This document shows positions 25,201-38,250 of a stretch of DNA of 64,000 bases, one piece after another. The stretch is from Aphelocoma coerulescens (Eukaryota; Chordata; Aves; Passeriformes; Corvidae). The DNA lies in assembly GCF_041296385.1 (NCBI RefSeq), contig NC_091014.1, positions 11,569,578-11,633,577 of the forward strand. Direction: 5' to 3'. The translations under genes and the position numbers were made by a program. How positions within the stretch are numbered: the first letter of the stretch is position 1; each line of letters starts with the position of its first letter. The notes beneath the pieces are model-generated. The model was not told the origin of the DNA. It made no database searches and worked only from the letters and a program-made list of their open reading frames with translations.

Positions 25201-27248
25201 AAAGGGTAAAAATAATGGCTTTTACCTAATTCTACAGCAGCCAAAAACCAGCGCAACCTATTTTCTGATTAAATCAAAGCAGCTTAGCCAGCTAAGGAGC
25301 AAGAATCAATGATCACCTTAACCACACATCCCTCAAATGAAGCATTAAAAAAGCACCAAAAAGAAGCTTCATTAAAAATAGCTTTTTATCTGCAAAAAGA
25401 AATATGTAATAGAATCAGTAAAGTAATTAAATTTCACTAGAGACAGAGCTAAAATGTTAATTCCTGGGATGTTAAAAAAATTCCATTACTCTTTCTCTGG
25501 TTTATAATTTGATATTTGAATGCTTACATTTAATATAGCAATGACAATAACCGTTCTATGTTTGAGATCATCCAAGACATTTTTCTTGTGTCTCAACTTT
25601 TTGAAATCACCCATTACATCAGGATGACATCTTTGGTTCCATTTCTTAGAAAAGCTTTCTAATTTTTCCTGACTCTGAAAACCAGGGAAATATAAAATTT
25701 AAAACTTTTAAACCAACAGAAGTATTTCAGAAGGGTATTTTGGGCTTTTTTGTTGTTGTTGTTGCTTTTAGCATGTATTTATTGACTAGTGGACAAATCT
25801 TATGATTTTAGAAGAGGAACATGTTTTTTCATCAGCATGGACTTGGGTCAATCTGTCTGAACCTCACTGCATGGTTTTGGTCTAGGGTTTGTCTACGGAG
25901 AGAAGGCACAACAGAGAGAGACAGAGAGAGGCAGAGTAGAACACCTACTCCTCATTAACCCCCTACTTAGACACTTCCTGGATCTGTGATAAAGCTGTCA
26001 TATTTTGGAGTAGTTTACTACACTCAGATGACCATTACAAGGAAACCTATAAACACATTTCTTTTCCAAGACTATGAGATGGAGCTTTCTTGAATCCCTT
26101 GCCCTTACTCACAATCCAGTTTTCTGGGCACAATATAAGCAAATAGCATTAATTTAGATTATGATCATTTGTTTGAATGAAAGGGTTTTTTTCTGGCCAG
26201 TAAACAACCAAAAGAATTAACAATCACAATTGTCATTACTTTAATTCTTCACTACAGTCATATTTTATATGAAATCTGCTTCTAATTCATGCTTAGGGAT
26301 CTGGGAAATATACTGAATACTGCTAAAGAAAATTATTTTTAAATAAGCATTCTCATTCTTTCAAGCAAATTCAGTGATCATAGAAAAATAAACAAACCAA
26401 TGCAGCAGGCAACCAAAATACTGCTGTTAAAGCTGTTTTGTTTTTTTTAAACAATTTTGGGCTTTTTTGTCTTCAGAATTCTTTTTCCAATATTACTGAC
26501 TACATTTTCAGTACTGTAAAAGAATAATATTAAATATTTTGATTTTAAATGACTATATTAATATTGTGCAGGTTTTGTCACAGAAGGAAGCACATAACCA
26601 TGGGCCAGGAGCATTACAGCAGAATCATTAAGGTTCCACAGAACCAAAACATGTGAGTCAATCTAAATACTCTCCCAACATTGTCCCTAAATATTAATGG
26701 GTGCCTGTTTGGGGAGTCAGAGGCAGGCAGGTATGATGCTCTCCTCATCTGAGGAAATACCCCACTGCTGAAATTCGGCTTGAGCAGCTTCTGGGCCCTG
26801 CTTGGACAGGCTTGAATTAGACCAAAGATCAAACTGCTGCCATCACAGGGCTGTCTCACATCCTTCCACTTACAGAGCAAATTTAATCAGCTTATTCAGG
26901 TCACAAGCAGAAATTCAGACTTGTTCTTGAAGACAGTGTCAACCTGTTGCAAAATCAAGGAAGAGGGGGTTTGACCTTTGTTTAGATGCTCCCTGCTGAG
27001 TTGTATCAGGCTGTGCTCACTGTCCCATGCTCATTTCAAGTACATATTTTGCTTTCTACAGGGTGTATTACATTATAGCTATTACAACTGTTCAATATTT
27101 TCTTACTGGTTACTATAATGGAAGAAAATATTTTCATTGAAAATACATCTTTGCCTTTTAAAAATGTTTTAAGCAAGCAAACAATGTGGTAGGATAAAAT
27201 AAAATGTGTTAGGATAAGGATAAAAATACTTTTCATTTGTAGCTCAAT
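19260..27248. other. Unique AT-rich sequence, no gene recognised
   Basis: Eight kilobases without a recognisable repeat or exon. Opposing frames at 20,624-20,948 (106 plus, 102 minus) match nothing I know. A nested inverted repeat lies at 24,800-24,859, a short (TTG)n run at about 25,750-25,765 and a GAGAGACA-like run at about 25,913-25,935. It looks like a gene desert or a large intron. Confidence 0.6.
24800..24859. repeat. Nested inverted repeat (cruciform-capable)
   Basis: The outer arms TTCTGCTGTG (24,800-24,809) and CACAGCAGAA (24,850-24,859) are exact reverse complements over 10 bp. Inside them AGGTCCT (24,832-24,838) and AGGACCT (24,841-24,847) form a second perfect 7-bp stem with a 2-nt loop. 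The 5' side has a 22-nt unpaired segment against 2 nt on the 3' side, so it does not look like a microRNA precursor. Confidence 0.75.
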
Positions 27249-27387
27249 CTTCCCTCCCTCCTTTCCTTTCCTTCCCTTCCCTCCTTTCCTTTCCTTCCCT
27301 CCTTTCCTTCCTTCCTTCCTTCCTTCCTTCCTTCCTTCCTTCCTTCCTTCCTTCCTTCCTTCCTTCCTTCCTTCCTTCCTTCTCTTT
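27249..27387 (+). repeat. (TTCC)n polypyrimidine microsatellite
   Basis: The tract has 19 uninterrupted TTCC units (27,304-27,379). It is preceded by about 55 bp of mixed CCTTT/CCTTCCC motifs that themselves repeat an 18-bp pattern (TCCTTTCCTTTCCTTCCC-like). The whole 139 bp is pure pyrimidine on the plus strand. It is expected to be length-variable and capable of forming intramolecular triplex DNA. Confidence 0.97.
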
Positions 27388-29791
27388 AATAAGAATTTAT
27401 TTTTGTTTTGTTGTTAAAACCCAGCTCTTACAATCTGTAATTTTTCCTTTCCCTAATCAATTAACCTTTGAAGTCCCTATAGAGAGACTATTACAGGTCC
27501 TTTCCCTACTGAACTGCCTACTTGCTTCTGCCTCCTGTGCACATGTGATGCCATAAATTAGTCACAGATGGCCTGCTAGGATATAATCACTGCCATTTGT
27601 CATGAAGTTGATAGCTGTATCACTTTCTCTTGCACTGCAGAATCTACTTCTTGACAGGTCAAAATTTCTACCTCTGTAAGTTCAATCAGGAAAAGAAAGA
27701 GAAAAGTTCAAAGGTCAAGCCCTGCCAGGACTCTAACCCTTGAAAAGGACTAACAAATCTCATATTAGATGCCCAGAATCCCTCTGTGCTGAGTGTGGAG
27801 ACCTTGATGCCAAAACACTGAACCCTGTGAGATTCCCAACCTAACTTTGTTCTCTAATTACCCAGAGCAAGTAAACACAAAAGATGAGTATTTTTTAAAT
27901 CCCAGAGTCATTATGAGGAGTCTGCTCCTGCACTCTCCCTTCTAGCAGGTTTGATTTTTATTTTCTTCTCCCTGAATTACTGGCCTGGGACCATGTCAAG
28001 AGAAAAGGATTTCCTTGCCTTTGTAATAATCTGTTAGTTATGGTGTTTCCCCAAGAAGTCGATAAGATAGGTAGTGTGTTCTTTTTCCTTCTCTTACTAA
28101 CACACAGGAACATCTCTCAGCTCTTCCAGGAGGACTTATTTGATTTTCCAGGAAAGGTCCACAAGCAGCCACCCACCCCCTGCGGTGCTGGTGGGTGCTG
28201 CCATATGGGAAACAGCTCAAGCCAGAGTGGTGAAAAGGCAGCCGGATTGCACAGCTGGTGGTGGGGGTGTGACCTCGGGAGATCCAGCCCTTGGCACCGT
28301 TTTCCCTGTCTGATCCCTCTGCCATTTGGATCAAGCAATTACTGGCCTGTGGAGCAGGAAAGGAAGGAACTGAAACCTGAGAGTAGATCTTAAAAAAGTT
28401 TTAGTGTGAAACAAGCTTTGTCTGTCTATCCTGAGACACTGCAAGTCCTGTAGAGACTTTCAAATAGGCTTCCTGGCTATGGCTGTTCTTTGTTCCTGGA
28501 CCTACTTTCAGGTGTTTCTTTTCCACAGTAAACCTATTCTTTTATATCAGCCTAATTGTAATATCAAATTTAAAACTCGTTAATCAAATTGCCATTTGCT
28601 TTTACATAAGCTTCCTTAATAAAAGAAACATTTTGTAAATAGCAATTAACGAAGGGTGTTTTGCCCACTTCAATAATTTTCATTGAAGAAGAGAAGTAGC
28701 AAACAATCAGTTTTCAAATTGAGCTTTAACTGCAGTAAGACAAAGCTTGGAACCTGAAACCAAAGACAAGTCTTTCAGGAGTGTGACAGTTAACTTTTGG
28801 ATACTCACCTTGGAATATTTCCTGGGGAGGAATGTCAGAAAATCATAAAGCTTTAAAATCTGAGCCTCTATGCCCTGGCTTTCAGAATTTAACTGCTAGA
28901 TTGTACTTCTGCTATTACCTTTGCCTCTCAATCTTGAATCTCAAACATTTTAGAAAAAAAAGGGAAAGATTATCTTATGAGTCCAGTCAAATTAACTGCA
29001 TCCAAACAAACAAGTACTTGATCTAAAACTAGCACTTGACTTAAAACCAGCAAAAAATTTCCATTAAAAGATTTGAGGATTTGATTATATCACCCTTTGT
29101 TCTTACAAAGTTTATAATTAATGTAAAACAACAGACAGCAGCTGGCTCTTGTTTATAGGGCAGCCTGTTCTATGGGTGGTACTGTGGGTTGTGTAGGTGA
29201 AGAATAGTCACTTCATTATTCTCCTGCAGTAACCTCTACTGAAATATTTCTGGGATTTTTAAGATAAATTTCCATTTATTTTAAATGTTTTACTTTGCTA
29301 CAGTTATACTTTGTATAAACAAACCATTTCCCTACACTAAAGGAAGGAAGCCAGATTCCTACACACTGTATCAGTGTCCAAACCACCCTCAAGAAACAAA
29401 ATCATTATGTTACATATTTCTGTGTTCTACTGGCTATCTAAATGCTCAATTCAAAGAAGGGAAAAACTCTGTCAGCTACAGTGCTGTATATACTGTAACA
29501 TGGTAAATAGATATCTTCCTGTGAAAACAGAAGCTATCTATCCATGGAAATATTTTCAGACAAATTTAGGAACAATGTGATTATTTTGAAGTCTGACTTA
29601 CAGAATAAAGAGGATTTTCTTCTTTTCCTAGCTCTTTCCCTTTCTTTCTTCTGTCCATCTTTTACTACATGAAACTTTTTGAAAATGTTAGTTTGTGAAT
29701 AGGACCGATAAAATTTATATCATATTTTACAGTAATTAACTTCAGGGTAACAAAATTCATAAAACTTAAGAATAATCTTATTGCAATTGAC
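27388..29791. other. Unique sequence, no gene recognised
   Basis: No interspersed repeat is seen. A locally GC-richer patch at 28,130-28,340 has open frames on both strands (117 plus, 98 minus), probably because stop codons are rarer there. The rest is ordinary AT-rich non-coding DNA. Confidence 0.55.
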
Positions 29792-30124
29792 ATGGAATCA
29801 TTAAGGTTATAAAAGACCTCTAAAATCACCAAGTCAATCAGTTAACCCAGCACTACCAAGTCACCACTAAATCATATCCCTAAGTTCCCCATCTTCACAT
29901 TTTTAAATATCTCCAGGGTAGATGACTCAACCACTTTCCTGGGCAGCCTGTTCCTGTACTTGACAAACCTTTGGGTGAAATTTTTTTCCCTAATATCCAA
30001 TCTAAACCTCCCCCGGTGCAACTTGAGGCCATTTCCTCTTTTTGCCTATGCTTGTTACTTGAAAGAAGAGACAGACCCCCACCTTACTATAATTTCCTTT
30101 CAGGTACTTGCAGAGAGTTATAGT
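29792..30124 (-). mobile_element. CR1 LINE, 5'-truncated copy (minus)
   Basis: About 330 bp of CR1 in minus orientation. On the plus strand it starts at the reversed tail (ATGGAATCATTAAGG), passes AAAAGACCTCTAAAATCACC, CAGCACTACCAAGTCACCAC, GGGCAGCCTGTTCCTGTACT and CCTAATATCCAATCTAAACC, and extends into the C-terminal coding part (GAAGAGACAGACCCCCACC, CTTTCAGGTACTTGCAGAGA). The 3' UTR type matches the copy at 7,911. It is a pseudogenic remnant. Confidence 0.94.
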
Positions 30125-30994
30125 TTGTTAGTAATAAATGAAAATTCTGTTGCAGCACATTGACACAGCACCAGCCCAGTGTTGTCCTCCTCTTTGATTC
30201 TACCTTCATCTTGCATGTAGAAAAATTCTTGCCTATTACTTATTGTGGCTTTTTTTCCTCAGGAGTTTATTGGCTTGTACTGAGAGCCACAACTTCAAAC
30301 AAAATAGAGTTGATTTATTTTGGTGAGGTTCCAAGTAGGTGAATTTAATTGTCATATTTTCAGTCAACATAAACTAAAGCAGAACAGAGAGAAATCTGAG
30401 CATATTTAGTCACAGAGTGCTGTCATGCTGTTGAGGAAAGTCATAAACAGTTGACTCCAAGCTGGGAACATCATGCCAAACATTTGTATCTGGAACAGGA
30501 CTGTACGTTCCACCAGTGTGCTGCAACAGGGGAAGCGTTACACAGGGAGTTCAGTACAAGTAGAAAAATGTTTCGAAAATGAAAGAGGTCAGAATAGGGG
30601 GGGTGGAATGGGCCTGGAGAGTATTGTGCATCCAGAAAAGAAGAAAATATTGTGTTTCTTAAAATGGGACAAAACCGAGTAAAATTATTTGCTATATAAT
30701 CCATTCAGAAGAGAAGAAAGTCAAAGAATTCCCAAGGGACTTTTTTTTTCTCCCAACCAGACTCAAAATAAGTAAATTTGAGTGACAGACAACTGAATCC
30801 ACTAAAATTAGCATATGTCTTCCTTGCTGGCAACAAGATCAAACTGAGGACTGTATGAACACTACATGCCCATCATGTTACTAAAAGTTTTGCTAAGCAT
30901 AGGAAGGAAATGATACTGCTTTGATGTTACTCTTGGCTTCCAATCCCAGGATTTGGATGAAAAAAGACTGCAATAATATTTTAACCTGCTTATA
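30125..30994. other. Unique spacer, no gene recognised
   Basis: Non-repetitive AT-rich DNA. Two short opposing frames at 30,471-30,704 have no recognisable motif. Confidence 0.5.
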
Positions 30995-31055
30995 GGGATT
31001 CAAACCCATCTCTCTCAGCACAGTGCCCTAATCACTCTGTGCTTTAGGGAAGGAA
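30995..31055 (-). repeat. Possible tRNA-derived SINE remnant (minus)
   Basis: On the minus strand this ~60 bp reads CACAGAGTGATTAGGGCACT, then a short spacer, then ATGGGTTTGAATCCC. It resembles the tRNA-like head of a SINE. AGAGTGATTAGGGC corresponds to an A box, and GGTTTGAATCC is a B box with one CpG-type change from GGTTCGAATCC. No acceptor stem, clear body or tail is recognised. It could be an old amniote tRNA-SINE (MIR-like or related) or a degenerate tRNA pseudogene. Confidence 0.5.
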
Positions 31056-34000
31056 GCACACTCCACATGCCTACTGCTGAAGTTGCTCCAGGATTCACTG
31101 GTGGAGAGAGGAGTTAGGAGAGACAGATGGAAAACAGATTGTATTCCTGTGGTAAGGCATTAACCTTGGAGAAACACAGACCCTCTGCTAATGTTTGTGC
31201 TATCAGGGTGTGGGTGGAATGCATGTCTCCTTCCAGGCTGCAGTCCCAACATCTGGGATCCCAGCCCAGGTCAGCTCAGTACCATAACTAGGAGAGTTTT
31301 GTACTGAGTTAAACTACCAAGTTCCTCTCCTTAAACACGGAGTACAGTCACACTTTCTCTCAAGCTGTCTGGCGTTAACTATGTTTTGATCTTTCAGCAG
31401 GTAAGATGAAGTCTGTTCTAAACATTGCCTTTCTCATATGAACTGTCAGAGGATTGCTGCTGAGCAGACAGACAAGCCTGGATCTGAGTCTTCTGGGGAT
31501 GAAGCAGGAGTGCAGCTGCAGCTCTGCACTAAACACATCTCTGCTTAAGAACAAGTTCTGGGTCATCATCCTGATATCTCTAATTCTCCCCATGCTGTGT
31601 CTGGAGAGTCAGTGGATTTCATTCAGGATTTTGCCTTGTTTAGGGGCCAGGCTCACACTCTTTAGGGCACCATGTTGCCTTCTGCATAGATGCCTGTGTG
31701 TGCACCCTAAGCCTTATGCTTTGATCCATCACTTACGTAGCACTTACATATAATTCCTGATTAAACAGTTCCTGTGCCATGAATTCAATTTTTCTTAGCC
31801 TTAAGACCTTGAATTAATTCACTTGTACTCCTAAATTTCACCTTATTTCTAGCTCTACCACATGACTTTCCTTCTCTTGTGCTGCTTCTGCAGCTATTCT
31901 GGTCTTTGGCCAACTCTTAGTCAAATATGTTCAAATTAATGCAGGTGGCTTAAAATCTATTTAAGTTAGTAAATGAATGAAATGTAAATCAAAATCAACA
32001 GACACTTCCCCTTAGCATACTGTATGTTTTCTGTTATCAGACTGTTTAAATTATAGAATGTCTGCTCTATGTCTTCTTCTATTTCTTCAGCAGCACTTAG
32101 TACAAGTAAACAGGGGCATTCAGCAAAATCTAATCCAAACAGACCACTCCTTGATTTACTCCAAAACTACATATTAGAATAAAGACAAGTTATATTTTCT
32201 TAAATCTCTGTTTTGACTAGTAACCAATGACTCTACAGGCCAAATTCCCCTTCCTTCACTTAGAGCTGCATATTGTTTTTTCATTCAAACGACCACACAC
32301 AAATTGCTCTGGTCTAATGCCCAGATAGTACACAGATTTCTTGTAGCAATCCATTTAAGAAAGTTGAATTCTGTATTTTATATCTTGCTTGTTATTTGAG
32401 AAATTAGCTGTGCCTTTTTTCTATGTAAAATTCATTTTTCCAAGGGTGTATTGTTGTTCCAAACTTCTGCATAAAAAAAATCTTTCTTTTGCTTTTGTTC
32501 CCCTTAAGGGCTATTTTATATAATCATATCCTTTCAACAATTTAGATTAAGTTTTTTGGTTGTTTGATTATTTTTTCACCAAAACTCTGTCCTATTCTGA
32601 GACCAAACCTCTGGATAGATTAAAATCATCATTTATCAACATGAGCAGAAACAAAAAACATGAAATTAGTGTCAAATCAGATATCTTTTGTGATAATTTC
32701 AAATTTTCTCAGTCAGAAAACTGCCTGGTAAATACCTGACAGTACAGTCAAAATCTGATTTATTTTAACTTCAGCCAATCTGTTTTGTTTGCATTGAAAA
32801 GTCAAATAGTTTTGCTTTGGAAAAATGGCACCACTTAATAGGAAATATATAAGTCAATGTACATTAGTGTAAGACTTGGGTTTCTTTGTTTGTTAACATC
32901 TGCATATGCTCTAGGACACAACACTTTTAATCCCCAGCACTGGTTCTGTTTTGCCCTAATTTGTCTGCATGATGCTGACTGACACCTCACGACTTTTAGC
33001 CACACTGTCTCCATTTCCTCCTTAGCTTGATTACTCCATAGCTGGTTCAGCAGCCAACACAGTTAGAATCTCCATTCTACTTCAGTGAAAATGGTAGTGT
33101 AAAAGGTAATTTATCCATCCAAATAAATGAGAAAAAATCCTCACACATTAGAAGTATGTGTTAGTGTTACATGTCTTCTTGCTATTATTTGATTTACATC
33201 TTGTTAGTTCAGAGAAATCCCATATCTCTCACATATAACTCTAAAAACTGGGGATGTTGCCTCGGGTTTGCAGAGTAAACAATTCTTAATCTAGTCAGTG
33301 TTTTTCCCTGCTGCACACACCCTGTAAATTAACTATATCCCAAACATGCTGCAGTCATTTAAAGAATATGTGTCTCGGCTTTCATTCAACAACTTTTTGA
33401 GCTTGAAAACCATACATCTGTAAATCTGAGTCAGAATCATTTCAACCTAGGGAAGGGAAGAGAGAAAAGTGACAATTATCTAATGTTACCCTTCCTGACC
33501 TCAGCAGAATCTGCGGGAGTTTTCCCACTGAGTTCAAGGAGTCGAAATTTTGACCTGAGTTAGTTCCAACCTTTGAAGAGAAGAGGGTGAACAGCACCTG
33601 CAATCTCTTTTATATGATTATTAGGATGTGGGGAAAACAAATATTTCTTCCCAAAATAAAAGCCCATCTCTGGCATCTTTTTTGAGAAACCCTTATGATT
33701 CAGATAGAACAAGAAATCTGAATCACCCCAAAAGACAATGACAGGAATTAGAGTCTGAAATAGTTATGTAAGTCTAATGTGTTTAGCTTCACATGTCATG
33801 TAAAACTCAACCACAGTGAGAAATGTCAGCATCCCATGGAATTATGACCAACCAAAACAAAGTTGGTGCAGAGTACCTTCTCTGCAAGATTTTATGTATC
33901 TTTCTTCTTCCTGAAAAAATTTGCCATGATGTAGGCAACATAATGATGTAACTGTGCCAATAAAATCCATTGAAATTTGTGGCTGTGGTTTCATATCCAC

Positions 34001-36586
34001 AGGGTATGAGCACATACTGTTATGAGCAAGAGCAACTTTTAGAGGATCAACTGCAAAATAAAATTCCACTGAATTTCTAAAATACTTACTCCTCCCCTGC
34101 CCTTCTTCTTCTCTCTTTCCATAACACAAGGCAAATGAAATGGCTTTGTTATCTTTCCCTTCTGCTCCACAGGAACCAACTGCCTTTATATTCCACTGAA
34201 TTAAATAATTAAATAAATCCCACAGCAATCATTCTGAACCATTTTTTTTTTCTCCCAGTAACAACATCTTCTCTCATTAAAAAAAGAATCTCTGGCTGCA
34301 CACCTTGCACTGATTTGTAGCATGATTTCAGTATACTCAAAGGCAACTTATTCCACACGAGTATTAGCACTTGAGTATACATTTGTAAGCTAGACAGGTG
34401 TTTAAATCTGCAAGTATTCCTCCCTGTTTAAGTATTTTATTACTGTTCTCTTTTCTTCTCTCCAAGAAATCTTGGCTTAATAAAAAATATTTTATAACAT
34501 TACTTTATTCCAGCTACTGTGAAAGCAATGATTTGCAAATTACTGAAACATCACCATTGCCTTTCTAATCATGCTGGAATGAGGACATCCAAAGCAAATC
34601 TCCATATGTTCTGACCACTTGACTATATAATGCCATTTTTATTTGCAGATGCTAATACAGAAGATTTATTGCATCAGTTTGTGAAATTGTTTTAAAACAA
34701 CAACCAAAGGCTACTAAAGTAGTCTGATTTTACCTGTCAGGAAAATAATTAATCATCAGATATAGGGTTAAATGCTAAGCTGACAGAGTTAAACTGCAGT
34801 TGTTGGCATACCTCCACAGGTTTGTAGGAAAGAACCTAAAGTGCCTAATTCAATACCTAAGACTGTTTCAGGTCTGCTCTCAGTTCAGTCCCATAACATA
34901 ATAAATTCATATTGCAGCCCTGCACTTCATTCTCATCAAGCACTTTCCAATTCGTCTTCCCCATTCCCTCCCCGTTTTTGCCAGCACAGGAGCATCCTGG
35001 GCTATGGTGTTCTTGCTTAAAATCCAGCTGCAGTTCTGGGCCAAGAAAAAGAAATATCCAAATTTGTATGTCCATGAGGAAATAAACTTTATTATGAGTG
35101 CCTCCGAATACGTTTCGGCATAAACCATTGCTTTCACCTTGTTTTACTGTGATATTGACCTTCCCCCAATTATTTGCATAGTAGCAATGTAGTAAGTAAA
35201 TTAATTTTAAAAAGTAAGAAACTTTATTTCAATTCCAACCTGAGGGAATTCAAACCCATCCTTATATTTTCTGGAAAGTGTTCTAACAGAAATGCTGTTA
35301 AGAATATTTGAGCTTTGGTGGTTATGGAAAATGAAGGTATATAGAAATTTTAAGAAGAAAACTATTCTGACTCTTTGAAGGTGGGGCACTACACAACCTA
35401 GGGATCCAGATAAATGAAAGAACCCTGGCAATTGCCCTGCCAGAAAAGAAATATGTGGACCCTTACCTGATCGTCAGACTATTTCTATTCTTTTTCCTAT
35501 AGCTTTTAAAGGTAAAATACACTTAACATGTAAGACCTGATGTTTGAGCTAAAAAGGGAAGGGGAAATTCAGAAAAAATTCTGTTCTTAGTGCATCATGT
35601 TGGGTAGCTGAGGATGATGTCTTCAGAGATTCCTTAGTCTCAGACACATTGGTTATTCTTAATTTTCTTCCTGGTTTACAACCTAGGTGCCTAGTTTCAA
35701 GAATTGTAGCTATTAGTTGTATTATTTTGGCAATTACTCTAGACCTTGATCTCAATGTTTAGTACTGAAATTATTTTAAAAGCGTATCCTTCAACACTGT
35801 GTGATAGTTTATAGCTACAGCTCTGGTAAATAGCAAGTGATTTCTAATGCCTTGCATTCCTTTTAAAATAAAACAGCCTTTTCTTCTTGCAGGGGAGGAA
35901 GACAGATTGCCCTTCCCTAGTTCTTTTAAATGATGCATATGCCTCATTTTAATAATTTGTTTATATCTCCGTGACTTGTAATAAATGGTGGCATTGAAAT
36001 CTTTTTGGACTGAGAGTTTTTCCCAGACAGAGGTGGAAGATGGACAATAAGGATTTGCTGTTTTGAAGCTGTTGTATATGGGCCAGTCTCTAGATTTGCC
36101 AAGCTGCACATACTGAATAAAAAAGCTACATGTACTAGTTAACATGATATATGCCAGGTACCAGTTATAAGGCATTAGGTCAGATATAAACAGAGGAGTC
36201 AAACAGCAGAGCATTGTTCAGAAACAAATTGAGCCTTCTGTCCCTCTTTGGGAGGGAACACATTGCCTTAATGAAATACTCAATAGATTTTTCAATTACT
36301 CCAGAAGAAAATGAGCAGCAAGAGAATGAAGCCTTCTGCAAAAAGTTATGTTTCTGGTACAAGCTGCACTTTAACCAGCAATTGATACATATATGTACCA
36401 CACATACTAATCATTAATATAAAAATGAACAGAATTTCTGAAAAATCCCTTTGGGAAAACACTCTGCCACTGATAGCTAATTTTAAATTAATCTAATAGA
36501 ACTGACCATGCAGTAGGACAAATTTTTGGCAGTAATTATGTTTATTTGACAATTTCTACAAATATTTTCCAGTTCAATTACAACAG
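31056..36586. other. Unique AT-rich sequence, no gene recognised
   Basis: No interspersed repeat or RNA gene is recognised. The longest frames, 33,842-34,228 minus (128 codons) and 35,771-36,214 minus (147 codons), have no motifs I can identify and no convincing splice context. It looks like intron or intergenic DNA. Confidence 0.6.
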
Positions 36587-36711
36587 GAATAATGTTAATA
36601 ATAATAATGATAACAGCAACAATAGAAAAACAACAATAACATTAATTAGAATAATAATTATAATATTAATATTATTAAAATTATTATTAATAATAATAGT
36701 AATAACAACTA
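36587..36711 (+). repeat. Degenerate (AAT)n/(TAA)n microsatellite
   Basis: About 125 bp are dominated by AAT/ATA trinucleotides with interruptions (AACAGCAAC, AGAAAAACAAC). The second half switches to the complementary phase (ATTATT runs around 36,671-36,690), so parts of it can fold back on themselves. The plus-strand frame over it (N- and I-rich) is a repeat artefact. Confidence 0.9.
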
Positions 36712-37990
36712 CTGCCTCAAAGTCAGAAAATAAATCTCAGCTGCCTTAAATGACAACTTAATTTCTGTAAAATTCTTGACCTTTTATAGTTACTACCTTT
36801 GGTCTACATTATCCAGTACTGACGCAGGAACAAAATGTTGTCAGATAATGAAAATAGGGTTATTTTTTAATAATTTTTAAGATGGATTGACGAATAGTCT
36901 TGGAAAGCTTAAGAAAGCCTGTTCTCATTCTATTTGCAGTTCAACTTCTAAATGAAAGTGATTTAAACAAACAGGAACACAAGTCACCAAAACCTTTAGT
37001 TTTATGACATCTCAGGTTGAGAATCCCACTGAAATCATAAATGTATTGGCTTTGGAAAGTTATTATCAGAAGCTTACTGGTGCTGAAAAAAAAAGCATTG
37101 GGGATAGTCCAAACCAGTACAGTTATAATGCTTGAACTAAAAAAAGTCATGATTCTGAAGCCAAAATATGACAGTCATAACAATGTGTTTTAGTTCTAAT
37201 TCACTCTGGAAAATAATAAACACACAAGAATTTAGCGACATCAACTTAGCACTATCAAGTTCAAGCACCAAATATTTCAAATCAGTGGCATATACTATCT
37301 GTATATAATTCTGAAGTCAACCATACTGATGAACTATGACCAATTTTTAATAATGTGGGTGGATCTGTTAAAAATTAAGTAAAGCTAAACCACTGAAAAT
37401 TTGTATTATTTCTCACCTTATTTCAAAAAGGCAATACATTCTGATATATACAAGAACAAATCTGAAAAATATGTGCTAAAATAACAACAATTTACTGGGT
37501 CCTTTCTCATTGATTAATTCTGACTGCTTTATTCTAATTAGAATAATTGTTTAGAATGGCTGTTCTTGCCTTCCACCTCAGTCTGAAGGCAAAATTTTAA
37601 GAAAATTCAACCAATCTATTCTTTGTGAAGCTCCAAAAGTGGAGCTCACTGAAAATTTTCAAGACTTGCATCTCTCTGAGCTTTACAACATAAACAACCA
37701 CTACAGAAAAACTGAGAAACAGACCAAGGGCACCAGATCCAGTCTACCATTGCTGCTTAGAACCAAATCATATAATCTCTTCAGCAATTTCATCCATCAC
37801 GATCCTAAAAGTACTTAACAGTCTTAACTTTTTATGTACTGGATGCATTAAAAAATATCTTTACATGGATGGAAATACTTTGTTTTTTTAAGATTCATGT
37901 AGAGTTTACAGACATTTATTTTTGCATCCAGATTATCCTTGTAGTAAAGTAATTTTTATTTACTTCTAGTAATTCCATTAGCTTGGATTT
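36712..37990. other. Unique AT-rich sequence
   Basis: No gene, RNA gene or interspersed repeat recognised. The only notable frame is a short minus-strand one at 36,941-37,150 with no motif. Confidence 0.55.
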
Positions 37991-38103
37991 ACACACATAT
38001 AAAAATATATCTCTATTAATGTATGTGTGTGTATCCTCAAACAGGTATACATGCACACTTATATGCACACATCCATGCACATCCACACCCACCATTCACA
38101 TAC
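37991..38103 (+). repeat. CA/TA-rich microsatellite, left part
   Basis: An imperfect alternating purine-pyrimidine tract (ACACACATATA, GTATGTGTGTGTAT, ATGCACACTTATATGCACAC and similar). It is continued on the far side of the CR1 insertion at 38,251-38,312, so the two parts were probably one tract. Confidence 0.85.
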
Positions 38104-38250
38104 CCTTCCCTGGAGGTGCTCAAGGCCAGGCTGGATGGGGGTCTGAGCCACCTGGTCTAGGGAATGGTGTCTCTGTCCATGGCACAGGGTTGGAATGAGA
38201 TGGTCTTTAAGGTCCTTTCCAACCCAAACCGTTTTATGATTCTATGATTT
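38104..38250 (+). mobile_element. CR1 LINE 3' fragment inserted in a microsatellite
   Basis: About 147 bp of CR1 3' end in plus orientation: CCCTGGAGGTGCTCAAGGCC, GGCTGGATGGGGGTCTGAGC, CACCTGGTCTAG, GTTGGAATGAGATGGTCTTT, AAGGTCCTTTCCAACCCAAA, and an ATTCTATG-type terminus. Both flanks are the same CA/TA tract, and ACATAC occurs immediately on each side (38,098-38,103 and 38,251-38,256), which may be a short target-site duplication. It is the best-preserved CR1 end in the window and so perhaps one of the younger copies. Confidence 0.95.

Noticed and set aside
27249..27387. Regular repeats considered as a CRISPR array
   Set aside because: Units are 4 bp with no spacers. It is a microsatellite in eukaryotic DNA.
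28108..28393. Plus-strand frame behind a TACTAAC-CACACAG acceptor-like site
   Set aside because: The perfect-looking branch motif sits only about 7 nt from the AG, too close for normal splicing. Both strands are open because the patch is GC-richer, and no domain is recognised.
30995..31055. Functional tRNA gene
   Set aside because: Only A- and B-box-like blocks are seen. There is no acceptor stem or cloverleaf, and the B box is altered.
35771..36214. 147-codon minus-strand frame
   Set aside because: No known motif, no splice or start context, no codon pattern I can defend. Likely chance.
36587..36711. Asparagine/isoleucine-rich frame as a low-complexity protein
   Set aside because: It is a direct read-through of an (AAT)n microsatellite.
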